DNA of 64,000 bases from UBA5734 sp964528645 (GTDB lineage Bacteria; Bacillota; Clostridia; Saccharofermentanales; UBA5734), in NCBI GenBank assembly GCA_964528645.1, contig CAZGSR010000005.1, forward strand, positions 1 to 64,000. The letters run 5' to 3'. How positions within the stretch are numbered: the stretch's first letter is position 1; every line of letters begins with the position of its first letter. Below are positions 51,278 to 59,347 of the stretch, in pieces. The position numbers and the translations under genes were made by a program. The notes beneath the pieces are model-generated. The model ran no database searches. It saw only the letters and a list, made by a program, of their open reading frames with translations, and had not been told where the DNA came from.

Positions 51278-53025
51278 GCAACAGCACAATTTGATGGTTG
51301 TGCAAGTGAAAACACCGTAGTATCCCGCTCTGCAAGATGAGGGTATTGCGGTGTTTTTGCGTTCCTTCGCCCGCGATTGGCTGCGGCCGGCGTTGGAATT
51401 TGCTCTAGATCCTTCTGTAGCATCGCTAATGCCGATGCTCTTCTAGGGAGTCTACGCTTGACCGCCTCTGTGTCGACCTCATGCTTGAGCGGTTCGAGTG
51501 AAAAGCCGAAGTTGTAGTAGATATGCACGCGGTCTGGAAAAACCACTACTTCATGGATGAAACGTTCGACCAGTTTACGGGTCGAAACCAACTGACCGCT
51601 GATGAACAGCTCCCGGGCATAGTTGAACGCCTTGGTCAGTTCGATTTCACTAACATTTCTCGAATTCAGTTCAGTTTCCAGTCGGTTCAGCGCAAAATGC
51701 AGCTCAGTCTTCTTGGCTTCCAGTGAATTGAGCTCAGCCGCGACTGCTTCGGAAGCGGATTTGGCGATGAAGCTGATCAGGTTGGCGATTTCTTTATCGA
51801 CATCCTTGAGCTGCTTCCTGCAGGTTTCAATCTCAGCAAGTTTGTACGAGTCCCGGCTGAGCAGGTATTTCCGATAGGCGTCATTGAGCTTGGGGATCAG
51901 TTCTGGATCGAAGACTTTCTGAGCCAGATTGTCGAAGACGATCGATTCCAGAATCTCCCGCCGGACTTCCCGATTCTTGCAGTTGGCCTTTTTGTTGAAT
52001 CGGCAGCAGCGGTAGGAGATGTACAGGGGATTGTGCGGGTCCGGTCGACGACTGTTGCCTGTGTAGGAACTGCCGCAGACCCCGCAAATGATCTTGCCTG
52101 ACAAGAAATAGTTTTGCTTGCCTCGATTCAAGAAGGTTTTAAATTTGCGCCGCTTCAGAAGTTCTTGCACCAGGTCAAAGTCTTCCTGGCTGACGATCGC
52201 TGGCATCGCACCTTCGAGCCGGATGATTTCCGATTCGTCTTTGTACTTGTGGCCATTGCGTTTGCCATCGACATCCTTGGCCGAAGATTTGTTGTAGATA
52301 TAGGTGCCCGTGTATTTCTGGTTGCGCAAGATGCTGCCCAGTGAATTCGGGGCGAAACGCGTACCCAGTTTGCTTTTAAAGCCCAGCCGGTTAAGCTCGT
52401 CACTGATTTCCTTATAGGCAAAGCCTTCGAGAGTTCGCTTGAAAATCAGGCGAATGCATTCGGCTTCATGGGGATTGATGACCAGCTTCATGGTCGCGCG
52501 ATCCAGATCGTAACCGAGCGGTGGGATGCCACCGACATGCTTGCCCTTCAGGGCGTTTTCTTTCTTGCCCTTTTCGACTTCGCGCGCCAGGTTGCGGCTG
52601 TAGTACTCTGCCATGGCTTCGAGCACCGACTCCAAGATAATGCTTTCTGGACTGCCCTCATCGATGTATTCCAGGGCGCTGATCAGGGCGACGCCATGTC
52701 GTTTGAGCTGCATGCGGTAGGCGATGCTGTCGTTGCGGTTGCGAGAAAAACGGTCCAACTTGTGAACCAGGACCACATCGAACTGGTTCTTAGCAGCATC
52801 GGCGATCATCTGCTGAAATTCCGGCCGATTATCAGTCGTCGCTGACTTGGCCTTATCGATGTAGTTGCCAACCACCACGATGTTATTGCGCTTGGCGTAC
52901 TCTTCGATCGCCCGGATTTGGGCGTCGATGCTTTCATCGCGTTGCATTTCCGATGAAAAGCGTGCGTAGATCACGCCGCGGACGACTTGCTTCTTTTGGC
53001 GGATTCGTTCCAAGGTTATCGTCAT
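51238..53025 (-). CDS. Large serine recombinase
   Basis: This 595-residue site-specific recombinase has a resolvase domain (YARFSSEMQRDESIDAQIRA with the catalytic Ser near residue 25; VHKLDRFSRNR), a recombinase domain (about 175-290; GGIPPLGYD, LRNQKYTGTYIYN), a zinc ribbon (CGVCGSSYTGN, YRCC, NCKNREVRR) and a coiled coil (about 400-460). All parts look intact. The last ~40 residues are read through the tRNA-Ser terminator and the antisense tRNA gene and are not native recombinase sequence. The first five or six codons are the antisense of the neighbouring DUF2703 gene. GAGGT lies 12 bases before the ATG. Confidence 0.93.
   Translation of the reverse strand: MTITLERIRQKKQVVRGVIYARFSSEMQRDESIDAQIRAIEEYAKRNNIVVVGNYIDKAKSATTDNRPEFQQMIADAAKNQFDVVLVHKLDRFSRNRNDSIAYRMQLKRHGVALISALEYIDEGSPESIILESVLEAMAEYYSRNLAREVEKGKKENALKGKHVGGIPPLGYDLDRATMKLVINPHEAECIRLIFKRTLEGFAYKEISDELNRLGFKSKLGTRFAPNSLGSILRNQKYTGTYIYNKSSAKDVDGKRNGHKYKDESEIIRLEGAMPAIVSQEDFDLVQELLKRRKFKTFLNRGKQNYFLSGKIICGVCGSSYTGNSRRPDPHNPLYISYRCCRFNKKANCKNREVRREILESIVFDNLAQKVFDPELIPKLNDAYRKYLLSRDSYKLAEIETCRKQLKDVDKEIANLISFIAKSASEAVAAELNSLEAKKTELHFALNRLETELNSRNVSEIELTKAFNYARELFISGQLVSTRKLVERFIHEVVVFPDRVHIYYNFGFSLEPLKHEVDTEAVKRRLPRRASALAMLQKDLEQIPTPAAANRGRRNAKTPQYPHLAERDTTVFSLAQPSNCAVAGGEREIRTLGWG
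51309..51358 (+). terminator. Terminator of the tRNA-Ser gene
   Basis: AAAACACCGTAGTATCCC pairs with GGGTATTGCGGTGTTTT (17 pairs, one bulged T), followed by five T. It lies inside the recombinase reading frame on the opposite strand. Confidence 0.85.
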
Positions 53026-53500
53026 TGATTTTCTTTACCTCGATCTCGAAGTTTGCACCCGCTGCCAGGGAACCGACGATACGCTTGACCAGGCGGTCGC
53101 AGACGTATCCCAGATTTTGCAATCGGCCGGAATCGAAGTCGTGATCAACAAGGTCAATGTCAACACTGAGGAATTGGCCATCCAGTACGAATTTGTCAGT
53201 TCACCGACCATCCGGATCGATGGCCACGACATCGCGGTCGAGGTCAAGGAAAACCCGTGTGATTCCTGCGGCGATCTGTGCGGAGACAGTGTCGACTGCC
53301 GGATCTGGACCTGGCAGGGCGTTGACTACACGCAGCCACCCAAGGCCATGATCATTGATGCAATCCTCAAAGCTGTGTATGGAAACCCAGCCACTACCGG
53401 GTCAGAAGTACAAGCGGCTTATGTCCTGCCGGACAATTTGAAAAAGTTCTATGAAGCCATGCAGAAAAAGGAAATCCCCGCCACATCTTGCTGCTCATGA
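53012..53500 (+). CDS. DUF2703 protein of an ars-type operon, start codon lost
   Basis: From codon AAG at 53012 the frame reads KVIVIDFLYLDLEVCTRCQGTDDTLDQ and continues with FVSSPTIRIDG, CDSCGDLCGDSVDCRIW and PPKAMIIDAIL, the whole DUF2703 domain found in arsenic operons. The family usually starts with Met right before this KVxIDFLYLDL block, but here the preceding codon is TCC and no ATG, GTG or TTG occurs in frame until TTG 53117, which would remove the first Cys pair. The gene is therefore probably inactivated or started unusually. The recombinase start codon lies within its first codons on the other strand. Confidence 0.8.
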   Translation, partial: KVIVIDFLYLDLEVCTRCQGTDDTLDQAVADVSQILQSAGIEVVINKVNVNTEELAIQYEFVSSPTIRIDGHDIAVEVKENPCDSCGDLCGDSVDCRIWTWQGVDYTQPPKAMIIDAILKAVYGNPATTGSEVQAAYVLPDNLKKFYEAMQKKEIPATSCCS

Positions 53501-53528
53501 GTAAAATCAGAGAGACGAGGAGACACAC

Positions 53529-54599
53529 ATGAATAAACCCGCCAAAGCACCCACCGGTATCAGCTTTTTTGAAAAGTATCTGACGATCTGGGTCGCCCTT
53601 TGCATGGTCGCAGGCATCCTGATCGGCCGTTTCCTGCCAGCCATCCCCCAATTTCTTGGCCGCTTTGAATATGCCCAGGTTTCGATTCCGATTGCGATCC
53701 TGATCTGGCTGATGATCTACCCGATGATGATGAAGGTCGACTTTGCCAGCATCAAATACATCGGTAAGAATCCCAAAGGTCTCTATGTGACCTGGGTGAC
53801 CAACTGGCTGATCAAGCCGTTCACGATGTACGGGATCGCCTGGCTGTTTTTCTATGTCATTTTCAAACAGCTGATCCCAGCTGATCTGGCGCGAGACTAT
53901 CTGGCAGGTGCGATCTTACTCGGCGCGGCACCGTGCACGGCGATGGTCTTTGTCTGGAGCTACCTGACCAAAGGCAATGCGGCCTACACCGTCGTCCAGG
54001 TTGCGACCAATGACCTGATCATCCTGATCGCGTTCACCCCGATTGTCGCCCTGCTGCTGGGTATCGGCGGCATCACGATCCCGTGGGCCACCCTGATCCT
54101 TTCCGTGGTGCTGTTTGTCGTCATCCCGCTGACCGCTGGTGTCCTGACCCGGGTTCATGTCATCAAGACCAAGGGGATCGAATATTTCAACCAGTCCTTC
54201 ATCCCCAAGTTCAATGACGTGACCATCGGCGGCTTGCTCCTGACCCTGATCATCATTTTCTCCTTCCAGGGCGATGTCATCCTCAACAACCCTCTGCACT
54301 TCCTTCTGATCGCCATTCCCCTGACGATCCAGACCTTCCTGATCTTCTTCATTGCCTATTTGACCAGCAAAGGTCTCAAACTGGACCATTCGATCGCAGC
54401 GCCAGCTGGCATGATTGGCGCCTCCAATTTCTTCGAACTGGCGGTCGCGGTCGCGATCGCACTCTTTGGCCCGACATCACCGGTTGCCCTGGCGACAATT
54501 GTCGGCGTTCTGGTCGAAGTCCCCGTCATGTTGACCCTGGTCAAGATCGCCAACAAAACGCCCCATTGGTTCCCCCGGGCAAAGGAGCTTGAAGCATGA
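53529..54599 (+). CDS. acr3: ACR3-family arsenite efflux permease
   Basis: This 356-residue transporter has ten hydrophobic helices and belongs to the ACR3 branch of the bile/arsenite/riboflavin superfamily. The key residues are present: Cys in GAAPCTAMVFVWSYL near residue 138 and Glu in GASNFFELAVAVAIA near residue 305. It exports trivalent arsenite from the cytoplasm using the proton gradient. GAGGAG precedes the ATG, 28 bases after the DUF2703 gene. The oxidoreductase gene overlaps its stop (ATGA). No arsR or promoter is found upstream. Confidence 0.95.
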   Translation: MNKPAKAPTGISFFEKYLTIWVALCMVAGILIGRFLPAIPQFLGRFEYAQVSIPIAILIWLMIYPMMMKVDFASIKYIGKNPKGLYVTWVTNWLIKPFTMYGIAWLFFYVIFKQLIPADLARDYLAGAILLGAAPCTAMVFVWSYLTKGNAAYTVVQVATNDLIILIAFTPIVALLLGIGGITIPWATLILSVVLFVVIPLTAGVLTRVHVIKTKGIEYFNQSFIPKFNDVTIGGLLLTLIIIFSFQGDVILNNPLHFLLIAIPLTIQTFLIFFIAYLTSKGLKLDHSIAAPAGMIGASNFFELAVAVAIALFGPTSPVALATIVGVLVEVPVMLTLVKIANKTPHWFPRAKELEA

Positions 54600-56266
54600 G
54601 TAGATTGAATGAGTCCAAACGGATTGTGATCATCGGTGCAGTGGCTGCCGGAACCTCTGCAGCAGCCAAGGCCCGGCGCAACGACGAAACCGCTGAGATT
54701 GTGATCTATGAAATGGATGAGCACATTTCATACTCCGGCTGCGGCCTGCCCTACTACATCGGTGGCAAAGTCGCCAAGCTCGAAGAACTGACACCGCGCG
54801 ATCCGAAATTTTTCCGCGACAAGTACGAGGTGGAGATCCTGATTCGGCACAAGGTCCTTTCCGTAAATCCTGCAACCAAGACCCTGGTGGTTGAAAATCT
54901 TGTCACAGGTGAGACCTTCACGGACTGCTATGATGTCCTGATCCTGTCCACCGGAGCGACCTCGATTGTGCCGCCGATCCCCGGGGTTGATTTGGCGCAT
55001 GTCTTCACCCTCAGAAATCCGCTTTCTGCCCGCGCGATCCGAACCTACATCGAGGAACATCAGCCCAAAACCGCAGTTGTCGTCGGCAGTGGGTTCATTG
55101 GCCTCGAGATGGTCGAAAACCTGGTCGACGCTGGTATCCTGGTGACCGTGGTGGAAAAGTTGCCCCAGGTCTGTCCCTTTGTTGATCCGGACCTGGCCCC
55201 CTATGTCGAAGAGACCTTGGTCAAGAAACAGGTCACGGTCCTGACGGGTGTGGCTGCGACCGAAATCTGGCCTGGATCGGTCAATCTCGACGATGGTTCG
55301 ACGGTCGATGCCGACCTGGTGATCCTGGCGGTCGGAGTCCGGCCGAACACGGCTCTCGCCCAGGCGATGGGGGTGGCCCTGGGTCAGACCAGGGCGATTG
55401 CCGTCAACACCCGGATGCAGACCAATATCCCGGATGTCTATGCTTGTGGTGATTGCACTGAGAGTTTCTCGATCGTCGATGGCCGGCCGATTTACCGTCC
55501 ACTCGGTTCCACAGCCAACAAAATGGGCCGAATTGCCGGTGATGCCATCACCGGTGGCAGCCTCGAGTTCCGCGGCATCGCGGGGACAGGCATTTTCAAG
55601 CTCTTCGACCGGACGATTGCCGCCAGTGGCCTCAATGAAAAACAGGCCCGCGACAGTGGTTACGACATTGTGATCAGCCATAACATCAAGCCCGACAAGC
55701 CGGAGTATTACGGCGGCAAGGAAATGGTGATCAAAGCCATTGCCGACCGCAAGACTGAGAAATTACTCGGGGTTCAGATTGTCGGCTACGAGGGTGTCGA
55801 CAAGCGCATGGATGTCTTTGTCACCGCCATGACCGCCGGTCTGGGTGTATCCGACCTGTTCCATCTCGATCTGGCCTATGCGCCGCCGTTTGCCACCACC
55901 AAGGACCCGGTCCTCTACACCGGCATGATCCTCGATAACGCCCTGCATCGCGGCCGCGACATCATCACAGCCGATGACCTGATGGCCACCGCCCCGGATG
56001 ATATCCAAGTCGTCGATGCACGAGTTGCCAAACAGTACCAGGAACACCATGTCGACCATGCAGTCAGCATGCCGCACAGCAGCTTGCGGGAGCAAATGGC
56101 AGCCCTGGATAAAAACAAGCCCGTGGTCACCTACTGCAACAAAGGCACCACCGGCAATGCTGCCCAGAACATCCTCATAAACCACGGCTTCCGCAAAGTC
56201 TACAACCTCTCCGGAGGCCACAAACAATACAAAGCCTGCAAGAAATGCCACGAGAAAAAGCAATAA
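54596..56266 (+). CDS. CoA-disulfide-reductase-like flavoprotein with rhodanese domain
   Basis: This 556-residue protein combines a pyridine nucleotide-disulfide oxidoreductase (about 1-450) with a rhodanese domain (about 460-550). FAD and NAD(P) sites are seen in IIGAVAAGTSAAAKARR and VVGSGFIGLEMVENL; the single active Cys lies in YSGCGLPYYIGG near residue 46; VYACGDCTE contacts FAD. The rhodanese loop is YCNKGTTGNAA with its Cys. Such fusions reduce CoA disulfides, persulfides or polysulfides, and related genes occur in clostridial ars operons. Its exact part in arsenic handling is unknown. Confidence 0.92.
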   Translation: MSRLNESKRIVIIGAVAAGTSAAAKARRNDETAEIVIYEMDEHISYSGCGLPYYIGGKVAKLEELTPRDPKFFRDKYEVEILIRHKVLSVNPATKTLVVENLVTGETFTDCYDVLILSTGATSIVPPIPGVDLAHVFTLRNPLSARAIRTYIEEHQPKTAVVVGSGFIGLEMVENLVDAGILVTVVEKLPQVCPFVDPDLAPYVEETLVKKQVTVLTGVAATEIWPGSVNLDDGSTVDADLVILAVGVRPNTALAQAMGVALGQTRAIAVNTRMQTNIPDVYACGDCTESFSIVDGRPIYRPLGSTANKMGRIAGDAITGGSLEFRGIAGTGIFKLFDRTIAASGLNEKQARDSGYDIVISHNIKPDKPEYYGGKEMVIKAIADRKTEKLLGVQIVGYEGVDKRMDVFVTAMTAGLGVSDLFHLDLAYAPPFATTKDPVLYTGMILDNALHRGRDIITADDLMATAPDDIQVVDARVAKQYQEHHVDHAVSMPHSSLREQMAALDKNKPVVTYCNKGTTGNAAQNILINHGFRKVYNLSGGHKQYKACKKCHEKKQ

Positions 56267-56299
56267 TGCCGAAAAACGGACCGGGTCCCTTTTTCGGCA
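56267..56299. repeat. Near-perfect 33-base palindrome after the flavoprotein gene
   Basis: TGCCGAAAAA and TTTTTCGGCA flank GGACC-G-GGTCC. The 10-bp outer and 5-bp inner arms are perfect. As RNA it makes a long stem with a T-rich right arm but no T run after it, so it is a weak terminator or an mRNA-processing stem between the flavoprotein and the thioredoxin-like gene. Confidence 0.6.
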
Positions 56300-56343
56300 C
56301 ATCGCTGGAAACCCTTGCCACCAAATCAAAGAGGAGTAAACAA

Positions 56344-56583
56344 ATGGAAATCAAAGTTGTCGGATCTGGATGTACGAATTGCAAGAATGTCCTCGCCCGG
56401 ACGCAACAGGCGGTCAAGGATTTGGGTGTAGACGCTCAGATCCTCTACATCACGGATATGGAGCAGATCATTGCCACGGGCATCCTGCAGACCCCAGGTC
56501 TAATCATCAATGGCAAAGTCAAATCTGCTGGTCGTGTGCCGTCGGTCAAGGAAATCACCAAGTTGATTGAGAGTGAGCTGTAA
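56344..56583 (+). CDS. Small thioredoxin-fold protein (redox-active disulfide protein 2 type)
   Basis: This 79-residue protein has a minimal thioredoxin fold with the redox motif GSGCTNCKN near residue 10 and the cis-proline block TPGLIING near residue 50, matching the MJ0307/TIGR00412 group. It often accompanies ars or permease genes and may reduce the flavoprotein, the DUF2703 protein or an arsenic species. GAGGAG precedes ATG 56344. It lies 77 bases after the flavoprotein gene and is separated from it by a palindrome. Confidence 0.9.
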   Translation: MEIKVVGSGCTNCKNVLARTQQAVKDLGVDAQILYITDMEQIIATGILQTPGLIINGKVKSAGRVPSVKEITKLIESEL

Positions 56584-56591
56584 ACATTGTC

Positions 56592-56778
56592 TTGACAGTC
56601 AAGTCCTATCTATGATAAAAAATGACCTGAAAAGCCGCAGGTGAAGATTTCCAGGTGACAACACCTTGAAATAATTACCCAGATACATATTGGAAGACCA
56701 ACCCGTACAGTCATTCTACTGGACGTTCGAGTAAGCCAATTATCCACAGCCGCAAGGTTTCCGGATATTGGCTTTTTT
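56592..56778 (+). promoter_or_regulatory. Structured leader with terminator upstream of the purK operon
   Basis: A consensus TTGACA (56592-56597) with ATAAAA 17 bases later could start a leader of about 175 bases. The leader has four short hairpins (CCTG/CAGG, AGGTG/CACCT, TTGG/CCAA, CAGT/ACTG) and a terminator (AGCCAAT and ATCC pairing with GGAT and ATTGGCT, 56734-56773, then TTTTTT) ending 25 bases before the next start codon. This is the form of a transcription-attenuating riboswitch, but I do not recognise a known class. It may instead be just the terminator of the ars operon. Confidence 0.5.
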
Positions 56779-56802
56779 ATTGTTCAAAAAGAGGAGAAAG
56801 CA

Positions 56803-57270
56803 ATGAAACACATCGAAACAACAAGTCCGAGAACAACCGCTGGTCTGGGAACAGACATGCTGAGCAACCGCGAATTCTATTTTCTGCTGGAAAAATTTTG
56901 CCTGAAACAACACAAAGACGCCACAAGCCATGATCATTTCCTGAACCGGTATTTCAACGATGAAGGCTATGTGGACCTCTGGCGGATCCCGAACCTGATG
57001 CTGGATGTGATCCAGCAAAACACCAAATTCCAGGCCCATATGGCCGAGGCAGAATTCCGGGCCACTTTCCAGATTTTTGTAGCCGACTTGTATCATTTCT
57101 GCCTGCATGCAATCCCTGCCTTTTCCACAATCCAGAAGGAAGACGCACCTGCAGCTGTTTCGCTGCAGCAACTGAAAGAACAGCAGCAGTTTGTCCAGTC
57201 CCTGATGGAAACATTCATCCAGGTTCTGGAACAGCTCGGTGCCGAGGGGCAGTCAGAAGACGCAGCATGA
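56803..57270 (+). CDS. Unrecognised protein translationally coupled to purK
   Basis: This 155-residue protein is mostly helical and charged, with no signal peptide or membrane segment. Residues 18-60 (LSNREFYFLLEKFCLKQHKDATSHDHFLNRYFN) and 65-120 form likely helices; the tail is glutamine-rich. I recognise no family. The ATG follows AGAGGAG, and the stop overlaps the purK start (ATGA), so the two proteins are probably made together. A role in purine synthesis or its control is inferred only from this coupling. Confidence 0.7.
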   Translation: MKHIETTSPRTTAGLGTDMLSNREFYFLLEKFCLKQHKDATSHDHFLNRYFNDEGYVDLWRIPNLMLDVIQQNTKFQAHMAEAEFRATFQIFVADLYHFCLHAIPAFSTIQKEDAPAAVSLQQLKEQQQFVQSLMETFIQVLEQLGAEGQSEDAA

Positions 57271-58445
57271 ACCAGATCATTCCACCTCCGGCGAAAATCG
57301 GCATCATTGGCGGCGGCCAGTTGGGTAAAATGCTGGCCAGCGCAGCCAAACGCATGGGCTACCATGTGACAATCCTGGACCCCAATCCATTTGCCCCGGC
57401 CGGGCAAGTGTCGGACCAGCAGATTGTCGCGGCATTTTCCGACACCGCAGCCATCCGCAGGCTGGCGGAGGAAGTAGCTGTCACCACCTTTGAATTCGAG
57501 CACATCGATGCAGACATCCTGATCGAACTGGAACGGGAGGGGCATCGCATCGTCCCTTCCGGATCCAGCTTGAAGATCATCCAGGACAAATTCATCCAGA
57601 AGTCATTTCTCAAAGACGCTGGGGTTCCGGCCCCGGCTTTTGCCGCAGTCACGACCCTGAAAGACTTGCGCGAATTCGCTGCCGTTCACGGATTCCCGCT
57701 GGTGATCAAAAACCGTACCGGTGGTTATGATGGCAAAGGCACAACGATCATTGCAGATGATGATCAGCTCAAGCGCGTCTTGAAACAGATACCGGAAAAT
57801 TCCTGCATGGTTGAGCAGTTTGTGCCGTTCAAACGTGAACTGTCTGTTCTGGCCGCGCGCAACGCCGGAGGGCAGGTGCAACTGTACCCGGTCGCCGAAA
57901 ACATGCATGAACAGAGCATTCTACAGATGTCGCGGGTACCGGCCCTGGTCAGTATGGACGTCGAAAAGGAAGCCCTGCAAATCAGTGAACGTGTGCTGGC
58001 AGCCTTTCAAGACTCAGGTGTTTATTGCATTGAGCTGTTCCAGACTCAGGACAACCGGATACTGGTCAATGAAGTGGCCCCTCGGCCCCATAACACTGGC
58101 CATTATTCCATAGAAGCCTGTGTGACCTCCCAGTTCGAACAGCTGGTCCGGATCATGACCGGCATGCCGTTGGGATCCACGCGCCTGAGATCACCCTGTG
58201 TCATGGCCAATCTCCTGGGCCATCGAGCAGTCCAGGGGCCATACACCATCCTGGGTCTGGAGGAAGTCTTGGTGGCGGAAGACATCCACTTGCATCTCTA
58301 TGGTAAACAGCAGACCGCCCATTTGAAAAAACTGGGCCACCTGACTGCCTTGGGCGGCAATATCCTGCTGGCAGAAAGGAAATGCCGCAAAGCACTGGAC
58401 CGGATCAAAATTGTTCCGTTGGCCATGCCTGATATCCCATCATAA
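57267..58445 (+). CDS. purK: 5-(Carboxyamino)imidazole ribonucleotide synthase
   Basis: PurK (392 aa) is an ATP-grasp enzyme that carboxylates aminoimidazole ribonucleotide with bicarbonate and ATP in purine synthesis. The amino domain has IGIIGGGQLGKMLA; the ATP-grasp core shows QDKFIQKSFL, VIKNRTGGYDGKG, EQFVPFKRELSV and NEVAPRPHNTGHYSIEA, all diagnostic. Length is normal. The partner mutase purE is not in this window. It overlaps the unknown gene upstream and ends at a bidirectional terminator. Confidence 0.95.
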   Translation: MNQIIPPPAKIGIIGGGQLGKMLASAAKRMGYHVTILDPNPFAPAGQVSDQQIVAAFSDTAAIRRLAEEVAVTTFEFEHIDADILIELEREGHRIVPSGSSLKIIQDKFIQKSFLKDAGVPAPAFAAVTTLKDLREFAAVHGFPLVIKNRTGGYDGKGTTIIADDDQLKRVLKQIPENSCMVEQFVPFKRELSVLAARNAGGQVQLYPVAENMHEQSILQMSRVPALVSMDVEKEALQISERVLAAFQDSGVYCIELFQTQDNRILVNEVAPRPHNTGHYSIEACVTSQFEQLVRIMTGMPLGSTRLRSPCVMANLLGHRAVQGPYTILGLEEVLVAEDIHLHLYGKQQTAHLKKLGHLTALGGNILLAERKCRKALDRIKIVPLAMPDIPS

Positions 58446-58488
58446 AAAATGCCGGATCCCGCTTGTGCTGGAGATCCGGCATTTTTTT
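58444..58488. terminator. Bidirectional terminator between purK and the metal transporter
   Basis: ATGCCGGATC and GATCCGGCAT (58449-58458, 58473-58482) form a perfect 10-bp stem with an A run on the left and a T run on the right, serving both convergent operons. Confidence 0.92.
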
Positions 58489-58504
58489 GGCTGAATAGCG
58501 ACGA

Positions 58505-59347
58505 TCAGTGTCCGGGATGGATCCGGTGCGTATGCTTGATGTTCTGGATTTGCCGGTGCGTCATGACAACGCTCAGATAGATCAATGTGCTCAGGATGAT
58601 GATGCTGACGCCAGATGGGATATTCGCATAGTAGGCGATCACCAGTCCCATCAGGGCAAAGCCAAATGAGAAGAGCATGGAGAACAAGATCACATTGCGG
58701 ATCGATTTGAACAGGATCTTGGCGATTGAAACGGGTACGGTGAGCAGAGCAATGGCCAGGATAATGCCGACGACCTTGATCAGGACAATGATTCCAACCG
58801 GCAGGATCACATAGACGAGCAGTTGCAGGTAGTTGACTTTGATCCCGCGGGCTGCAGCATATTCTTCATCGAACAGATACAAGACCAGATGGTTGTAGAA
58901 CATGACAAACAAGAGCCCGATCACGCCTGAAAAAACGGCCATGTAGAACAGGGAGCTGTTACCAACCGCCAGAATGTCGCCAAAGAGGTAGCTGGTCATA
59001 TCCGGCATGTAGCCGGGGGCCATGGAGATGAACAGAATCCCCAGAGCCATGCCGAAAGCCCACAGGATGCCGGTCATGGTATCGGCTTTCATCTTGGATT
59101 TTTCCGGCATCTTGCTGATCAGCAGAGAAGACGCCACCGCAAAAGCGATCCCGCCCAGGATTGGTTCGATGCCGATCAGATAGCCCAGGCCGATCCCGCC
59201 AAATGAGGCATGTGCGATGCCGCCAGACATGCTGATCAGACGCTTTTCGATGGCAATGGTCCCAACGATACCGACCACGACACTGGCCAGCAGGGCTGCC
59301 AGCAGGGCGTTGCGCATAAAAGCATAATTCAGGATTGCATCAATCAT
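58505..59347 (-). CDS. Metal ABC transporter permease, ABC-3 family
   Basis: This 280-residue protein has eight or nine hydrophobic helices and belongs to the ZnuB/MntB/TroC ABC-3 permease family. GGIAHASFGGIGLGYLIG near residue 42 and the later FDEEYAAARGIKV loop, which contacts the ATPase, are family-typical. A His-rich carboxyl tail (HTHRIHPGH) may bind metal. It imports zinc or manganese with the ATPase and lipoprotein encoded just upstream. Its start overlaps the end of the ATPase gene by four bases. Confidence 0.93.
   Translation of the reverse strand: MIDAILNYAFMRNALLAALLASVVVGIVGTIAIEKRLISMSGGIAHASFGGIGLGYLIGIEPILGGIAFAVASSLLISKMPEKSKMKADTMTGILWAFGMALGILFISMAPGYMPDMTSYLFGDILAVGNSSLFYMAVFSGVIGLLFVMFYNHLVLYLFDEEYAAARGIKVNYLQLLVYVILPVGIIVLIKVVGIILAIALLTVPVSIAKILFKSIRNVILFSMLFSFGFALMGLVIAYYANIPSGVSIIILSTLIYLSVVMTHRQIQNIKHTHRIHPGH

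Noticed and set aside
56700..56745. GTTCGAG near 56728 considered as a tRNA T-loop or attR copy of tRNA-Ser
   Set aside because: The flanking bases do not pair as a T arm and do not match the tRNA-Ser 3' end. No other copy of that end was found in the window.
56739..56750. TTATCCACA as a DnaA box
   Set aside because: A single 9-mer match inside a terminator stem, with no AT-rich unwinding region or further boxes, is not evidence of an origin.
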